DNA of 64,000 nt. It comes from Pegoplata infirma (lineage: Eukaryota > Arthropoda > Insecta > Diptera > Anthomyiidae). Below are positions 1-10,860 of the stretch, in pieces. Within the stretch, counting starts at the first letter, position 1. Every line of letters starts with the position of its first letter. The stretch spans positions 136,635,453 to 136,699,452 of the forward strand of contig OY992539.1 in the NCBI GenBank assembly GCA_963921195.1, written 5' to 3'. Made by a program: the position numbers and the translations under genes. The notes under the pieces were generated by a model. The model was given only the letters and a program-made list of their open reading frames with translations. It ran no database searches and was not told the DNA's origin.

Positions 1-1336
1 TCACTGGCCGACGTTTACCGCACACTCTTACGCCACAATTTTGTCTCGGATGTTAGACCTGGTGAAACTCGTTTGTCCTGACGCTCGGAACACCTTCGGT
101 AATTGTTCGTTTAATTATCCGCCGAACCTATAAGCTGAAAAGAACGAATTCTACTCTACCTTTCACCACACGTTCCTTGGAATCTGACTTCCACGGGTGC
201 TCGCTAACCACCCGGTGAAGTGTTCCTCGGTTCGTCTACTTTCTAATCTTCGCCTGGTGCTCGGTAACCACCAGCCGAAGTGAATACTTAACTCCTGAGA
301 AGGTAAGATTATTCCATCCGGTGCTCGGTAACCACCGGGCGGAATAGTTGCTATACTACGACTTAATCTAATTCCCTCCGGTGCTCGCTAACCACCTTCG
401 GGAATGCTCGTTAAATCTAAAACTTATGACTAACTTCATCCAGTGCTCGGTAACCACCGGTTGAAGTCCGCTACTCACTACTGACAACCCACTAGTGTCC
501 TCGGGTGCTCGCTAACCACCGTCGGAGGATTATCCTACCATTACCCTAGCTTCGGCCTGGTGCTCGATAACCACCAGTCGAAGCATATACTTAATCTTAC
601 TTGTGTTCCTACGTCTTTCCCTGGTGCTCGATAACCACCAGTGAAAGTGTACTACTGCTTATAATAATTCTAACTTCATAAGGTGTTCGCTAACCACCAA
701 ATGAAGTGTCTACCTTATAATAATTTTATTACTTACACACCGAATCGCTGATAAAAGAATGAGCGATTCGGTCTGTAAGTAATAAAATTAATATAAGGTA
801 GACACTTCATTTGGTGGTTAGCGAACACCTTATGAAGTTAGAATTATTATAAGCAGTAGTGAACTTTCACTGGTGGTTATCGAGCACCAGGGAAAGACGT
901 AGAAACCTAAGTAAAGTTAAGTATATGCTTCGACTGGTGGTTAGCGAGCACCAGACCGAAGCTAGGGTAATGGTAAGATAATCCTCCGACGGTGGTTAGC
1001 GAGCACCCGAGGACACTAGTGGATCATCAGTAGCGAGTAGTACACTTCAGCCGGTGGTTACCGAACACTGGATGAAGTTAACCATAATTTAGATTTTTAA
1101 CGAGCATTCCCGAAGGTGGTTGGCGATCACCGGAGGGAATTAGATTAAGTCGTAGTATAGAAACTATTCCGCCCGGTGGTTACCGAGCACCGGATGGAAT
1201 AATCTTACCTTTTCAGGAATTAAGCATCCACTTCGGCTGGTGGTTACCGATCACCAGGCGAAGATTAGAAAGTAGACGAACCAAGGAACACTTTACCGGG
1301 TGGTTAGCGAACACCCGTGGAAGTCAGATTCCGAGG
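1..1336. repeat. Giant inverted repeat built from arrays of small hairpins
   Basis: The left arm (from before position 1 to about 738) and the right arm (about 773 to 1336 and into the gap) are inverted copies around a central hairpin. Each arm holds nine units spaced about 55-64 bp. Each unit is a local stem-loop around a 17-bp core, GGTGCTCGSTAACCACC on the left and its reverse complement on the right. Left cores start near 196, 256, 320, 380, 442, 504, 559, 622 and 681; right cores near 814, 872, 935, 990, 1052, 1115, 1174, 1239 and 1299. The bases flanking the core differ from unit to unit but stay complementary to each other (CTTC/GAAG, TTCC/GGAA, TCCTC/GAGGA). The architecture resembles Foldback or Galileo-type elements with repeat-rich inverted termini, but I do not recognise the family. 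No coding sequence is seen. Confidence 0.85.
739..772. repeat. Central hairpin of the giant inverted repeat
   Basis: An 11-bp perfect stem (ACCGAATCGCT at 739-749 with its complement at 762-772) and a 12-base loop form the symmetry centre of the 1-1336 structure. It differs in sequence from the nine flanking hairpin units. Confidence 0.85.
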
Positions 1337-1536
1337 NNNNNNNNNNNNNNNNNNNNNNNNNNNNNNNNNNNNNNNNNNNNNNNNNNNNNNNNNNNNNNNN
1401 NNNNNNNNNNNNNNNNNNNNNNNNNNNNNNNNNNNNNNNNNNNNNNNNNNNNNNNNNNNNNNNNNNNNNNNNNNNNNNNNNNNNNNNNNNNNNNNNNNNN
1501 NNNNNNNNNNNNNNNNNNNNNNNNNNNNNNNNNNNN
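1337..1536. other. Assembly gap, 200 N
   Basis: Exactly 200 unknown bases sit where the right arm of the inverted repeat should continue (the partner of left-arm bases before about 168). The break probably reflects the palindrome itself; the round number suggests an arbitrary gap size. Confidence 0.99.
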
Positions 1537-2570
1537 GTTTGTCACAAATATGTATAATGGTCATAGGCTAGTTAAGTTCTTGAACGAGCAAAATCGGAAC
1601 AGGGGGAAAAAGTTCCCCTCGAAGAACTAATACTACCCAGAAAAATATTTTTTTTTTAAGTTTTATTTGTACAAATTAAGAAAATAAATTTATTTGTATA
1701 TTTGTTCAATAAATGAAACATTTTAATGCCATATGAAGTTCATCGACCTGAATTTGAACCAAGGGGGATCAGGAAAGCCAATTTTTTCGGTCCGCCCTTT
1801 TTGGGGGCGTGTATAGAAAAAATAATTTAAATAATGATACATTTTTGTTAATTAGGTGCAAAAACTGACATCTATTTTTTTGGCAACGTTTATCGCGGGG
1901 GGAAGGTGTCCCCCAAAGTCTCCCGGTAAACCCCCCCCCCTACGCCAAAAAAAATGTCCCCTCCATTTGTTTTTTTGTAGCTTTATTACCTGTTTTCGTG
2001 TTTTTTTTTCCAAAAACTAAATAAAACGACTAAAAGATTAAAAAAAAAAATTTTTGTTGAATTTTTTTTTTTATAAAATGGCTGTGTTTTTATGTATTTA
2101 TGATAATTCGTTAATAAAAAACTATAACATTCCTTAAATCAGTTTTTTCAGATAATTTGTACATTTATGAGATTTTGTGAAAAAAAAAATTGGATTTTAA
2201 ATAAAATTTATAATAATAAAAATACATATTATGCATTCTTTCTTTAATTACTTTGATAGCACATTATGTACACTTTAATTTCCAGTTTTTTTTATTAATT
2301 AATCGCTTTTCATTCCAAAGTTACAGCAAAAATAGTGAACTATAACCCTTTTTTCCGAAAAACAAAAAACCGCCTAACAGGTTAAAAAAAATTTTTTTTC
2401 CAATTTTTTTGTTTCAAAATGTGTGTTTTTACGTGTTTATATTAGTTCATCAATAAAAAAATATAATATTCTAAAACTACTGCTTATCTGAATTAATCGC
2501 CATTTTGGGTACCATCGAACCCACTGTGAGACGTGAAACGATAGGTGTCAAAAAAACAGCAAACAAATTT
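1537..2570. repeat. Relic of a dispersed fly repeat and low-complexity AT DNA
   Basis: 1537-1960 resembles the interior of the repeat at 7359-8065 (shared stretch of the type 'CAAAATCGGA..AGGGGGAAAAAGTTCCCC' and a C-rich run). The rest is poly-A/T rich with no gene recognised. Confidence 0.5.
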
Positions 2571-3603
2571 GATTTTTTCTGTAAGTACAGATCGAGCACG
2601 GGCTCAAATTATATTTGTTATAAGGGTTCAAGTTGAAAAAATGCAGAAGAAAAATTGAACTTCTAAAAATTATAGACATTTCTGGTATTTCCTATACCGG
2701 TTTCAAACACCCCAGTTAGTGTCATCTTCAGTAGGATTTTAAATGTCGGTTTGTCTTGTTAATGAAAACTGTTTTTTATATATGTGAATATTTATAGTTT
2801 CTACAGAATAAATTTTGACAGTTTCCAACACTACAATTCTATTTCTAGCAATCTCAACCTCACCTCATACTTTCTTTCAACTTTTTTGTCTCTTACATTA
2901 TTTCGCAAGGGTTACCAACATGATCTGGAATTGCAGACACAAATGAAGGAATTTGCATTTTGTTTCGGAGACGTGCCTAATGGCGACATATTTTGTCAGT
3001 AATTTTATTTGATTTTTTCTGTAAGTACAGATCGAGCACGGGCTCAAATTATATTTGTTATAAGGGTTCAAGTTGAAAAAATGCAGAAGAAAAATTGAAC
3101 TTCTAAAAATTATAGACATTTCTGGTATTTCCTATACCGGTTTCAAACACCCCAGTTAGTGTCATCTTCAGTAGGATTTTAAATGTCGGTTTGTCTTGTT
3201 AATGAAAACTGTTTTTTATATATGTGAATATTTATAGTTTCTACAGAATAAATTTTGACAGTTTCCAACACTACAATTCTATTTCTAGCAATCTCAACCT
3301 CACCTCATACTTTCTTTCAACTTTTTTGTCTCTTACATTATTTCGCAAGGGTTACCAACATGATCTGGAATTGCAGACACAAATGAAGGAATTTGCATTT
3401 TGTTTCGGAGACGTGCCTAATGGCGACATATTTTGTCAGTAATTTTATTTGATTTTTTCTGTAAGTACAGATCGAGCACGGGCTCAAATTATATTTGTTA
3501 TAAGGGTTCAAGTTGAAAAAATGCAGAAGAAAAATTGAACTTCTAAAAATTATAGACATTTCTGGTATTTCCTATACCGGTTTCAAACACCCCAGTTAGT
3601 GTC
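2571..3603. repeat. 440-bp tandem duplication, 2.35 copies
   Basis: 2571-3010 and 3011-3450 appear identical, and 3451-3603 repeats the first 153 bases. Each unit carries the same short open frame (2784 and 3224), which looks like chance. A diverged inverted copy of part of the unit lies at about 58425-58680, downstream of receptor gene 3. Confidence 0.93.
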
Positions 3604-3879
3604 TTACTTAATGGAATTTTTTAATGAAACTACGAAATCTAATGAATTGAAATTAATGAAAATCTTGCACAATATATATGAAATTTCATTTTGCATATGA
3701 AATATTTCATTGTTGTAAAGAAGCAACGTTAATGAATTCCATTCATTAGTGATATAAAGCGTTTTTCTATCACTGTAGATGCAATCGGTCCAAGTTTGGA
3801 CCATTATTCGTGAGGGTATTATATGGTCGGTCTAAACCGACTTTAATTTACTGACTTGTTTTTCTTTCTTTCATTTTAG

Positions 3880-4036
3880 TCTACGATATTTTGCACAATT
3901 ATTTTTACTTTGCGCCGCTTTATGGATTAATTTTATTCACAAATTTGTGCATCTATGGATTCTTGTTACATAAAATTTATACAATTCGCCGCGATGTCAA
4001 AATGTTAAAAGGTGGCGAAAGATCTATGCAAGAATA
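3880..4036 (+). CDS. Gene 1 exon: TM5
   Basis: 157 bp, entry phase 1, exit phase 2. It encodes the helix with FAPLYGLILFTNLCIYGFLL and a basic intracellular loop. The length is identical to the matching exons of genes 2 and 3. Confidence 0.82.
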
Positions 4037-4289
4037 GTAAGTGTTAAATTTAAAATTTGTTAAAAAAATAACGTGTAAATAATAAATTTTTTCTTGTTAT
4101 TGCAGTGCAACAATGATCCTGCGATTATTTGTGATCCTCGGGCCTGCTTGGATATTTAAATATATATTTTATGAGTTTGACTCTGTAGTGCTAATAATGT
4201 TTATTCTTAATTATATAGACGGTACATTGGTATTTATATTATTTGTTTTAAGACGAAACGTTTTAAAATTGTTAAAAATTATAAAATAA
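3880..4289 (+). CDS. Methuselah-like receptor gene 1, 3' end (last two exons)
   Basis: Exons 3880-4036 and 4106-4289 encode the end of a seven-transmembrane Methuselah-like receptor (secretin-type GPCR superfamily, plasma membrane, ligand unknown). The first exon gives TM5 and the following basic loop (VYDILHNYFYFAPLYG start, then IRRDV); the second gives TM6 (LRLFVILGPAWIFKY) and TM7 with the family-typical ending ILFVLRRNVLKLLKIIK and stop. The acceptor is TTTTAG at 3879, the donor is ATA|GTAAGT at 4036, and the next acceptor is TTGCAG at 4105. Phases are 1 and 2, as in genes 2 and 3. The tail after TM7 is only about ten residues, shorter than in Drosophila Mth. The earlier exons are not seen in 1537-3879, so they lie beyond the window or were lost behind the repeats. 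It is the closest relative of gene 2 in the window. Confidence 0.8.
4106..4289 (+). CDS. Gene 1 exon: TM6-TM7 and stop
   Basis: 184 bp, entry phase 2, ends with TAA at 4287-4289. The FVLRRNVLKLLK end matches the Methuselah family TM7 border. Confidence 0.82.
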
Positions 4290-4660
4290 GCTAAAATTCT
4301 TCTTCAATGTACAAAACTTATTTAAAAAAATGTCCGCGAAGTTAGTACTCTTGCTCATACCATTGAATCATGAGGGGCGGGGAGGCGGTGAAATAAAGCC
4401 ATAAGCCGCATGGCCTTATTTCCCAATAAGTTAAGAAATATGGCCATATGACCTTATTACCAACCACTGTTGGAAAAAAAGCCATATATGGCTTTGTTAC
4501 TCATTTGAAAATTTTTAAAAATGTTTTAATTTTTTAAAATCCCTGATGATGGTTAAACAAAAATTAGCAACAGTGTTTTTATTTAACAATACTTTCATTT
4601 AACAATACTTTTATTTAACTTATGACCTCAAGCCGAACTAAACCAACAACATAAACAAAA
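4290..4660. other. Intergenic DNA after gene 1
   Basis: AT-rich, with a short repeat of 'GGCCATAT..CCTTATT' type (4380-4490). A 24-codon open frame starting at 4331 begins with a hydrophobic stretch (MSAKLVLLLIPLN); it could be the stump of a signal-peptide exon, but nothing proves this. Confidence 0.4.
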
Positions 4661-4663
4661 AAA

Positions 4664-4940
4664 ATATGAAAAAAATATTGATGAAAAAAATATTGATGAA
4701 AAAAATATTGATGAAAGAAATATTAATGAAAAAAATATTGATGAAAAAAAATATTGAAGAAAAAAAATATGGATGAGAAAAAAAAATTATGAAAAAAAAA
4801 TATTGATAAAAAAAATTATTAATTAAAAAAATATTAGTGAAAAAAATATTGATGAAAAAAAATTGAAAAAAAAAATTAATGAAAAAAATATTGATAAAAA
4901 AACATATTGATTAAAAACAAAAATATTGATGAAAACAAAA
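4664..4940. repeat. 15-bp AT minisatellite
   Basis: Degenerate tandem repeat of ATGAAAAAAATATTG (about 18 units with single-base variants). Confidence 0.85.
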
Positions 4941-4964
4941 TTGATCAAATATACTTTTAAAATG

Positions 4965-6165
4965 AGGTAGTTAAGGTTGTAGGTCTCGCCGAAAAGATCA
5001 CAAAAATGCCCATCAAACTTGCCAGACACCCTCAAATTTTAAAGTTATTGTCAAAAAACAATTTTTTGGGACTTTTCTCACTAAACCACGTGTAACTTAA
5101 ACATTTTTCAACCGATTTTCAATTTTTTAACTGGTTTGGATAGAAGAAGGATAGGGCTTTTCATGTGTGTGAATTGGTCTGTACATATAAAAAAGATATG
5201 TATTGATTTTTTCAACAATATCTAATTTTTTTTTTATTTTTTGAAAATTTTTTGAGTTTATCGATTTTTTCTGTTATTTTTCTGTTCAACAACATTTATA
5301 TTTATAAACATATTCTTAAAGAAAATTTAATTGTGAATACGATGAGCTTTATGCCGAAAAAATCAGATAACAATTGACAGAGTTGTGATAATTTTTCTAA
5401 AAAAAAAATTAAGATTTTGCTTGAAATTGCTGTTCGGATAACCCAGGCAAAAAAAATAAAAAAATAAACGAACATCATTATTTTAAAGGTTTTTGGCCTC
5501 CTGAATTCGAATTTGACCTTGAATTTGCGCTATCTTATTAAGTTTTTGATATATCAATTTATGTTAAATATCTCAAAAACCTGACGAGATAGAGCAATTT
5601 AAAGGCCAGATTCGGATTCAGAGCGCCAAAAACCTTTAAAAATATTGTACATGACCTCTTATGATAAAATTATTTTTTTTTGCATGGGATATCTATACAG
5701 CGATTTCCGGCAAAATCTTAATTTTCTTTTTTAGAAAAATTATCACAACTCTGTTAATTGTTATCCGATTTCTTCAGGATAAAGCTTATCGTATTCAGAA
5801 TCAAAATTTCTTTAAAAATACTTTTAAAAATATAAAGGTTGGTTAATGAACTATAGCAGAAAAAATTCGATAAACTCGAAAAATTTAAAAAAAATAACAA
5901 AAAATATTCAATTTTATAGAAAAAATCAATAAATATCTTTTTTATATGTATAGACCAATGCACACATATGGAAAGCCCCATCCTTCTTCTATCGAAAACA
6001 GTTAAAAAATTTAAAATCGGTTGAAAATTTTCTGAATTACAAAAGGTTTAGTGAGAAATGTCCCTAAAAAACGTTTTTTGACCATAACTCTAAAATTTGA
6101 GGGTGTCTGGCAACTTTAATGGGCATTTTTGTGATCAACTCGACAAGACCCACAACCTATACTAT
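4965..6165. mobile_element. Foldback element, about 1.2 kb
   Basis: The arms are long inverted repeats. 'GATCACAAAAATGCCCAT..TTGCCAGACACCCTCAAATT' near 4995-5038 mirrors 'AATTTGAGGGTGTCTGGCAA..ATGGGCATTTTTGTGATC' near 6090-6136, with the centre near 5565. No transposase frame. Confidence 0.75.
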
Positions 6166-6328
6166 GTATGTCACATCAGAAGTATTTTTTCACTGTAGCA
6201 CAGTGTAATTATATTACGTTTGTATTGGTGAATATTTTTTTATTTACCACGAGGTGAATTAATATCAAAGTTACAAGCCCACGTTATTAAAATTTTCGGT
6301 TTTAAAAAAATTAAAACAGTAATTCTTA

Positions 6329-7130
6329 CACTCAAAATAATAACTCTGTTAAATTACAGAAAAACTCTGCTAATTTAACAGAGTACACCATACTTTTCCA
6401 GCTAACAACATTTCTTGGTAATTTTACTAAAAAACTCTGTAAAATGATTTTGACAAAAAAACTGTTAATTTACAGAGTCTATAGTAAAATATTGGTTAAA
6501 TATGAAAGCTTTTTGACAAAGAAAACTCTGTAGTTTTAGTTAAAACTCTGTAAAATTTGTACAAAAAAATTGTTAATTTACAGAGTTTCTAGTAAAATAT
6601 TGGTTAAATAAACCACCATTTACCGAAGAAAACTATGTAAATTTACATATATTTATTTGTAAAATGCATTTGATGCAAAAAAAAAAATTAACAGAAAAAA
6701 CTCTGTAAATTTACAGAGTTTAGTTAAATGCATGTTATTTTGTAAAATTTGTATAAGATTTCAGAAAAAAAAATGTATAACTTTTTTTGCTACTTTTTCA
6801 ACTTTTTCTCAAAAAAAATATACAGATAAAATTTTGATGTTTGGTAACAAAAACTACTCAAAACAGAAAACTTTTTTAGTTATAAAAAAATACGATGTAT
6901 TTAGCTTAAATCTGTATTTTAGCAGAAAACTCTGTTAATTATCTGTAAAATTAAGATTACAAAGTAAGAAGTAAATATAACATAGAAAACTTTGTTTTTT
7001 TCACAACATTTTTTTCAACATACATATTTTCTTTTAATCTGTATTTTGACATAAAACTCTTGTCAAATATCTGTTGAATTGAGATTGTAGTCATTTTACA
7101 GAGTATTTCACAGAGTTATTATTTTGAGTG
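6329..7130. mobile_element. MITE family A (CACTCAAAATAATAACTCTGT termini), copy 1
   Basis: Starts CACTCAAAATAATAACTCTG and ends CAGAGTTATTATTTTGAGTG, flanked by TA on both sides (6327-6328, 7131-7132). The interior is rich in 'AACTCTGTAAATTTACAGAG' motifs. The TA target suggests mobilisation by a Tc1/mariner-type transposase; none is encoded here. Other copies are at 16069-16913 and 39928-41039. Confidence 0.88.
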
Positions 7131-7358
7131 TATTTTCTCTTTTGTTAATCGTTAGCTTATGTAGTCAAACTGAGGTGGCACACAGTGGGGAAGAATGGAC
7201 TTTTTTGTCCAATTTTGCCTACAGGTCACACTTAACTGATTTTAGTTTTTCTGCTCTTGAATTTTAGCTAATAAAATTCCTCATCGATCTGTCATTGTGG
7301 ATTACCTGGAAATCGTTTTAGTTTTATTTAAATATTTTTTTAAAGTTTAAAAATTATT

Positions 7359-8065
7359 TTTTATACCCTCCAACTACAGTATGGGGGTATACTCACTTTG
7401 TCATTCCGTGTGTAACGCATCGAAATATCGATCAAGGACCCCATAAAGTATATATATTATTGATCAGTGATCGATTCTAAGACATTCCAGCGATGTCCGT
7501 CCGTCCGTCCGTCCGTCCGTCCGTCTGTCCGTCTGTCCGTCTGTAGAGGACACGATACAGTCCAAAATAAAAGAGCTAGACTTCCGAAGTTTGGCACGAA
7601 TATGTCTTATATTCCTAGGCAGGTTAAGTTCGGAAATGGGCAAAATCGGACCAAGGGGGAAAAAGTTCCCCCTTAGAGAACTAATCCAACCCACGAAAAA
7701 TACCACTTTTTTACATGATTTGTTGTGTTTTTGTTTAACAAATGCAACATTTTTATGCTACAAGAAGTTCAAAGTCCTGCATTTGGACCCAGAGAATTAA
7801 ATAATGTCTTTTTTCGGCCCCCCCCCTTTTATGGGCGTGGAATACATTTTTTTTAAATAATGATAAACTTGTATTTCTTTAGTGAATAAAGCATAAGAAT
7901 GAATTTTTAAACACATATTTGAGAGGAAATTTGCCCCCCCCCCCCAATTACCACTTTCGACCCCCTCCCCCCAAAAAAAAAAAAAACGTCCCTGCAATTT
8001 TTTTTTTTTGCATGTTGGAGGGTATAAAAGATTCGGCACAGCCGAATTTAACACTCTTACTTGTT
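7359..8065. mobile_element. Dispersed fly repeat with GTCC array
   Basis: Begins 'TATACCCTCCAACTACAG' and ends 'GGAGGGTATAAAAGATTCGGC..GCCGAA', with a (GTCC G)n run at 7497-7545 and an internal C-run. An inverted-orientation copy lies at about 48078-48827. I know this as a common repeat type in higher flies but cannot assign it to a class from sequence alone. The open frames over the GTCCGTCC run are artefacts of the repeat. Confidence 0.7.
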
Positions 8066-8718
8066 TTTTTTAATTTTTGCTCTAAAAATGTAAAAGGCAG
8101 GGGATGTTTAAGCTGTATGAATAAAATAAAAGGTATTTGAACCCCTTAAAAATGGTGTTAATAGAATTTGTTAATTTACTATTATTTTGGCTTTTATAAA
8201 CATATGGAAACTTAAAAATTTTCGATTTTAAGTAAATATATAATTTTAAATAATGCACTCAGAAAAAAAACTAACTAAAAAATGAGAAAATTAACTAAAT
8301 CCAAGGAAAATTGATAATGATTTAGCTCCATTGCCATGCATTACTACTTTTGAGTCCATATTTTTCTTTAAAAGAAGGACAAATTTGAACTAGAATATGG
8401 GAAAAAATGTCCCATTTTTTGGTTAAAAAAAACATTTCTGATGAGGAAATTTTTCCTAAAAATTATTTAATTTTATATTTTTTAATGGTTTATTTATAGA
8501 ATAGCATGTGAATACACACATAATTCTCATTGGGTACATATTTTATTATAAATATAAAGAAACGTTTGTTACTTATAGTCAAGTAATAAATTTCATTAAT
8601 TCTTTTAGTTAAATTACAACAAAAACTTTGTATTTGACGTTTGTTCCCAGACTATGGGAAAACACGCCAAAGCAAAGGTATTTGTTGTGATTAAAATATT
8701 ATTTTTTTTCTAACAAAT
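8066..8718. other. AT-rich spacer with possible MITE terminus
   Basis: No gene seen. 'CACTCAGAAAAAAAACTAAC' at about 8264 resembles a MITE end whose partner may be the 'TTTTTTTTTGAGTG' at about 14462-14475. A related sequence occurs just after exon 3 of gene 2 (25065-25140). Confidence 0.4.
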
Positions 8719-8933
8719 ACATATCGAGGGTCTATATTCAAAACCCTCTATCTTAAAAAACACAACTTTTCAGGAGAGCCAAAAAACTGTTTATTTGGCG
8801 TATTGTTAGAGGTATTAAAATTCGATATTCTACAATCTATATATATAAAAGAGTTGGGTGAGTGAGTGACTGACTGACTGAATGACTGACTGACTGACTG
8901 ATTCATCATCGCCCAGCCCAAACCGCTGAAGCT

Positions 8934-9810
8934 AGAGACTTGAAATTTGGACTCTAGGTTCACCTCCCGGAATATAGATCCACTAAGGCTGGATTTTTGC
9001 CAGTGTTGATTCTAAGGGGGTAAAAAGGGTAAAAAACTGTACTTTTGGTACTTTTTATATCTCCCGAAATAATGGTCATAGAGACTTGAAATTTGGACTG
9101 TAGATTTACCTCCCGGAATATAGATCCACTAAGGCTGGATTTTTGCCAGTGTTGATTCTAAGGGGGTAAAAAGGGTAAAAAACTGTACTTTTGGTACTTT
9201 TTATATCTCCCGAATTAATGGTCATAGAGACTTGAAATTTGGACTGTATGTTCACAGCCTGGAATATAGCTCCAGTTAGGCTGGATTTTTGCAAGTGTTG
9301 ATTCTAAGGGGGTAAAAAGGGTAAAAAACTGTACTTTTGGTACCTTTTATGTTACCTTAAATAATGTTCACAGAGACTTGAAATTTGGACTGTATGTTCA
9401 CCTTTCGGAATTTAGATTAAGTAAGGCTGGATTTTTGTCAATGTTGATTCTAAGAGGGTAAAAAGGGTAAAAAACTGTACTTTTTGTACTTTTTATATCT
9501 CCTGAAATATTGGCCATAGAGACTTGAAATTTGGACTGTATGTTCACCTCACGGAATATAGATCTCCTAAGGCTGGATTTTTGCAAATGTTGATTCTAAG
9601 GGGGTAAAAAGGGTAAATAACTGTACTTTTGGTACTTTTTATATTTCCTTAAATAATAGTCCAAGAAACTTGAAATTTGCAATGTAGGTTCATCTCCCGA
9701 GAAAAAGATCCACTAAGGCTGGGTTTTTGGCCAATGTTGATACTACGGGGGTAAAATGGGTAAAAAAGTGTACTTTTGGTACTTTTTTTATTTGCTGAAA
9801 AAATGGTCAT
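8934..9810. repeat. 146-bp tandem repeat inside the Helitron
   Basis: The motif AGAGACTTGAAATTTGGAC starts at 8934, 9080, 9226, 9372 and 9518 with exactly 146-bp spacing; a mutated sixth unit starts near 9663. Each unit carries GGGGGTAAAAAGGGTAAAA and ACTTTTGGTACTTTTTATAT. Confidence 0.92.
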
Positions 9811-10035
9811 ACAAACTTGAATTTGGAATGTAGGATGCTTTGCTAAAAAAACAATATGGAAAGGTACTTTTTGAAAATTTTGATTCTAAGGGGGATAAAA
9901 GAGGTAAAAAGTGTACTTTTGGTACTGTTTTTATTTCTTAAAATTATGGTCATAGAAACTTGAAATTTGGAATGTAGGATCCTTCGGTGAAAAAAAACAT
10001 TCTGGAAAAAGTACTTTTTGGGAAATGCGTTTCTT

Positions 10036-10860
10036 AGGGGGAACCTTTTATAAAAAGTACCTTTTATAAAAAGTACCTTTTTTAAAAAGTACCTTTTATA
10101 AAAAGTACCTTTTTTAAAAAGTACCTTTTATAAAAAGTACCTTTTATAAAAAGTACCTTTTATAAAAGGTACCTTTTATAAAAAGTACCTTTTATAAAAA
10201 GTACCTTTTATAAAAAGTACCTTTTATAAAAAGTACCTTTTATAAAAAGTACCTTTTATAAAAAGTCCCTTTAATAAAAAGTACCTTTTATAAAAAGTAC
10301 CTTTTATAAAAAGTACCTTTTATAAAAAGTACCGTTTATAAAAAGTACCTTTTATAAAAAGTACCTTTTATAAAAAGTACCTTTTATAAAAAGTACCTTT
10401 TATAAAAAGTACCTTTTATAAAAAGTACATTTTATAAAAAGTACCTTTCATAAAAAGGACCTTTTATAAAAAGTACCTTTTATAAAAAGTACCTTTTATA
10501 AAAAGTACCTTTTATAAAAAGTACCTTTTATAAAAAGTACCTTTTATAAAAAGTACCTTTTATAAAAAGTACCTTTTATAAAAAGTACCTTTTATAAGAA
10601 GTACCTTTTATAAAAAGTACTTTTTAAAAAAAGTACCTTTTATAAAAAGTATTATAAAAAGTACCTTTTATAAAAAGTACTTTTTAAAGTACCATTTATA
10701 AAAAGTACATTTTACAAAGAGTTACTTTTATAAAAATAATTTTTATAAAAAGTACCTTTCATAAAAAGTAGTAGTACCATTTAAAAAATTTCTTTTAATT
10801 AAAGTACCTTTAATAAAAAGTACCTTTTATAAAAATTACCTGTTGTAAAAATTACCTTTT
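10036..10860. repeat. 16-bp palindromic tandem array (AAAAAGTACCTTTTAT)
   Basis: About 48 units of AAAAAGTACCTTTTAT, which is near self-complementary around GTAC. Units degrade towards the right end. A shorter array with the reverse register is at 14475-14636. Confidence 0.95.

Noticed and set aside
181..700. CRISPR-like array (17-bp core at about 60-bp spacing)
   Set aside because: The sequence is eukaryotic, the spacers are palindromic partners of each other, the array is mirrored in the right arm and no cas gene exists.
2784..3442. Two identical 72-residue open frames 440 bp apart
   Set aside because: Identity comes from the tandem 440-bp unit; the frame has no recognisable motif and its antisense is also open.
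7464..7706. Open frames over the GTCCGTCC run (both strands)
   Set aside because: They follow from a simple repeat inside a dispersed element that recurs at 48078-48827 without a conserved frame.
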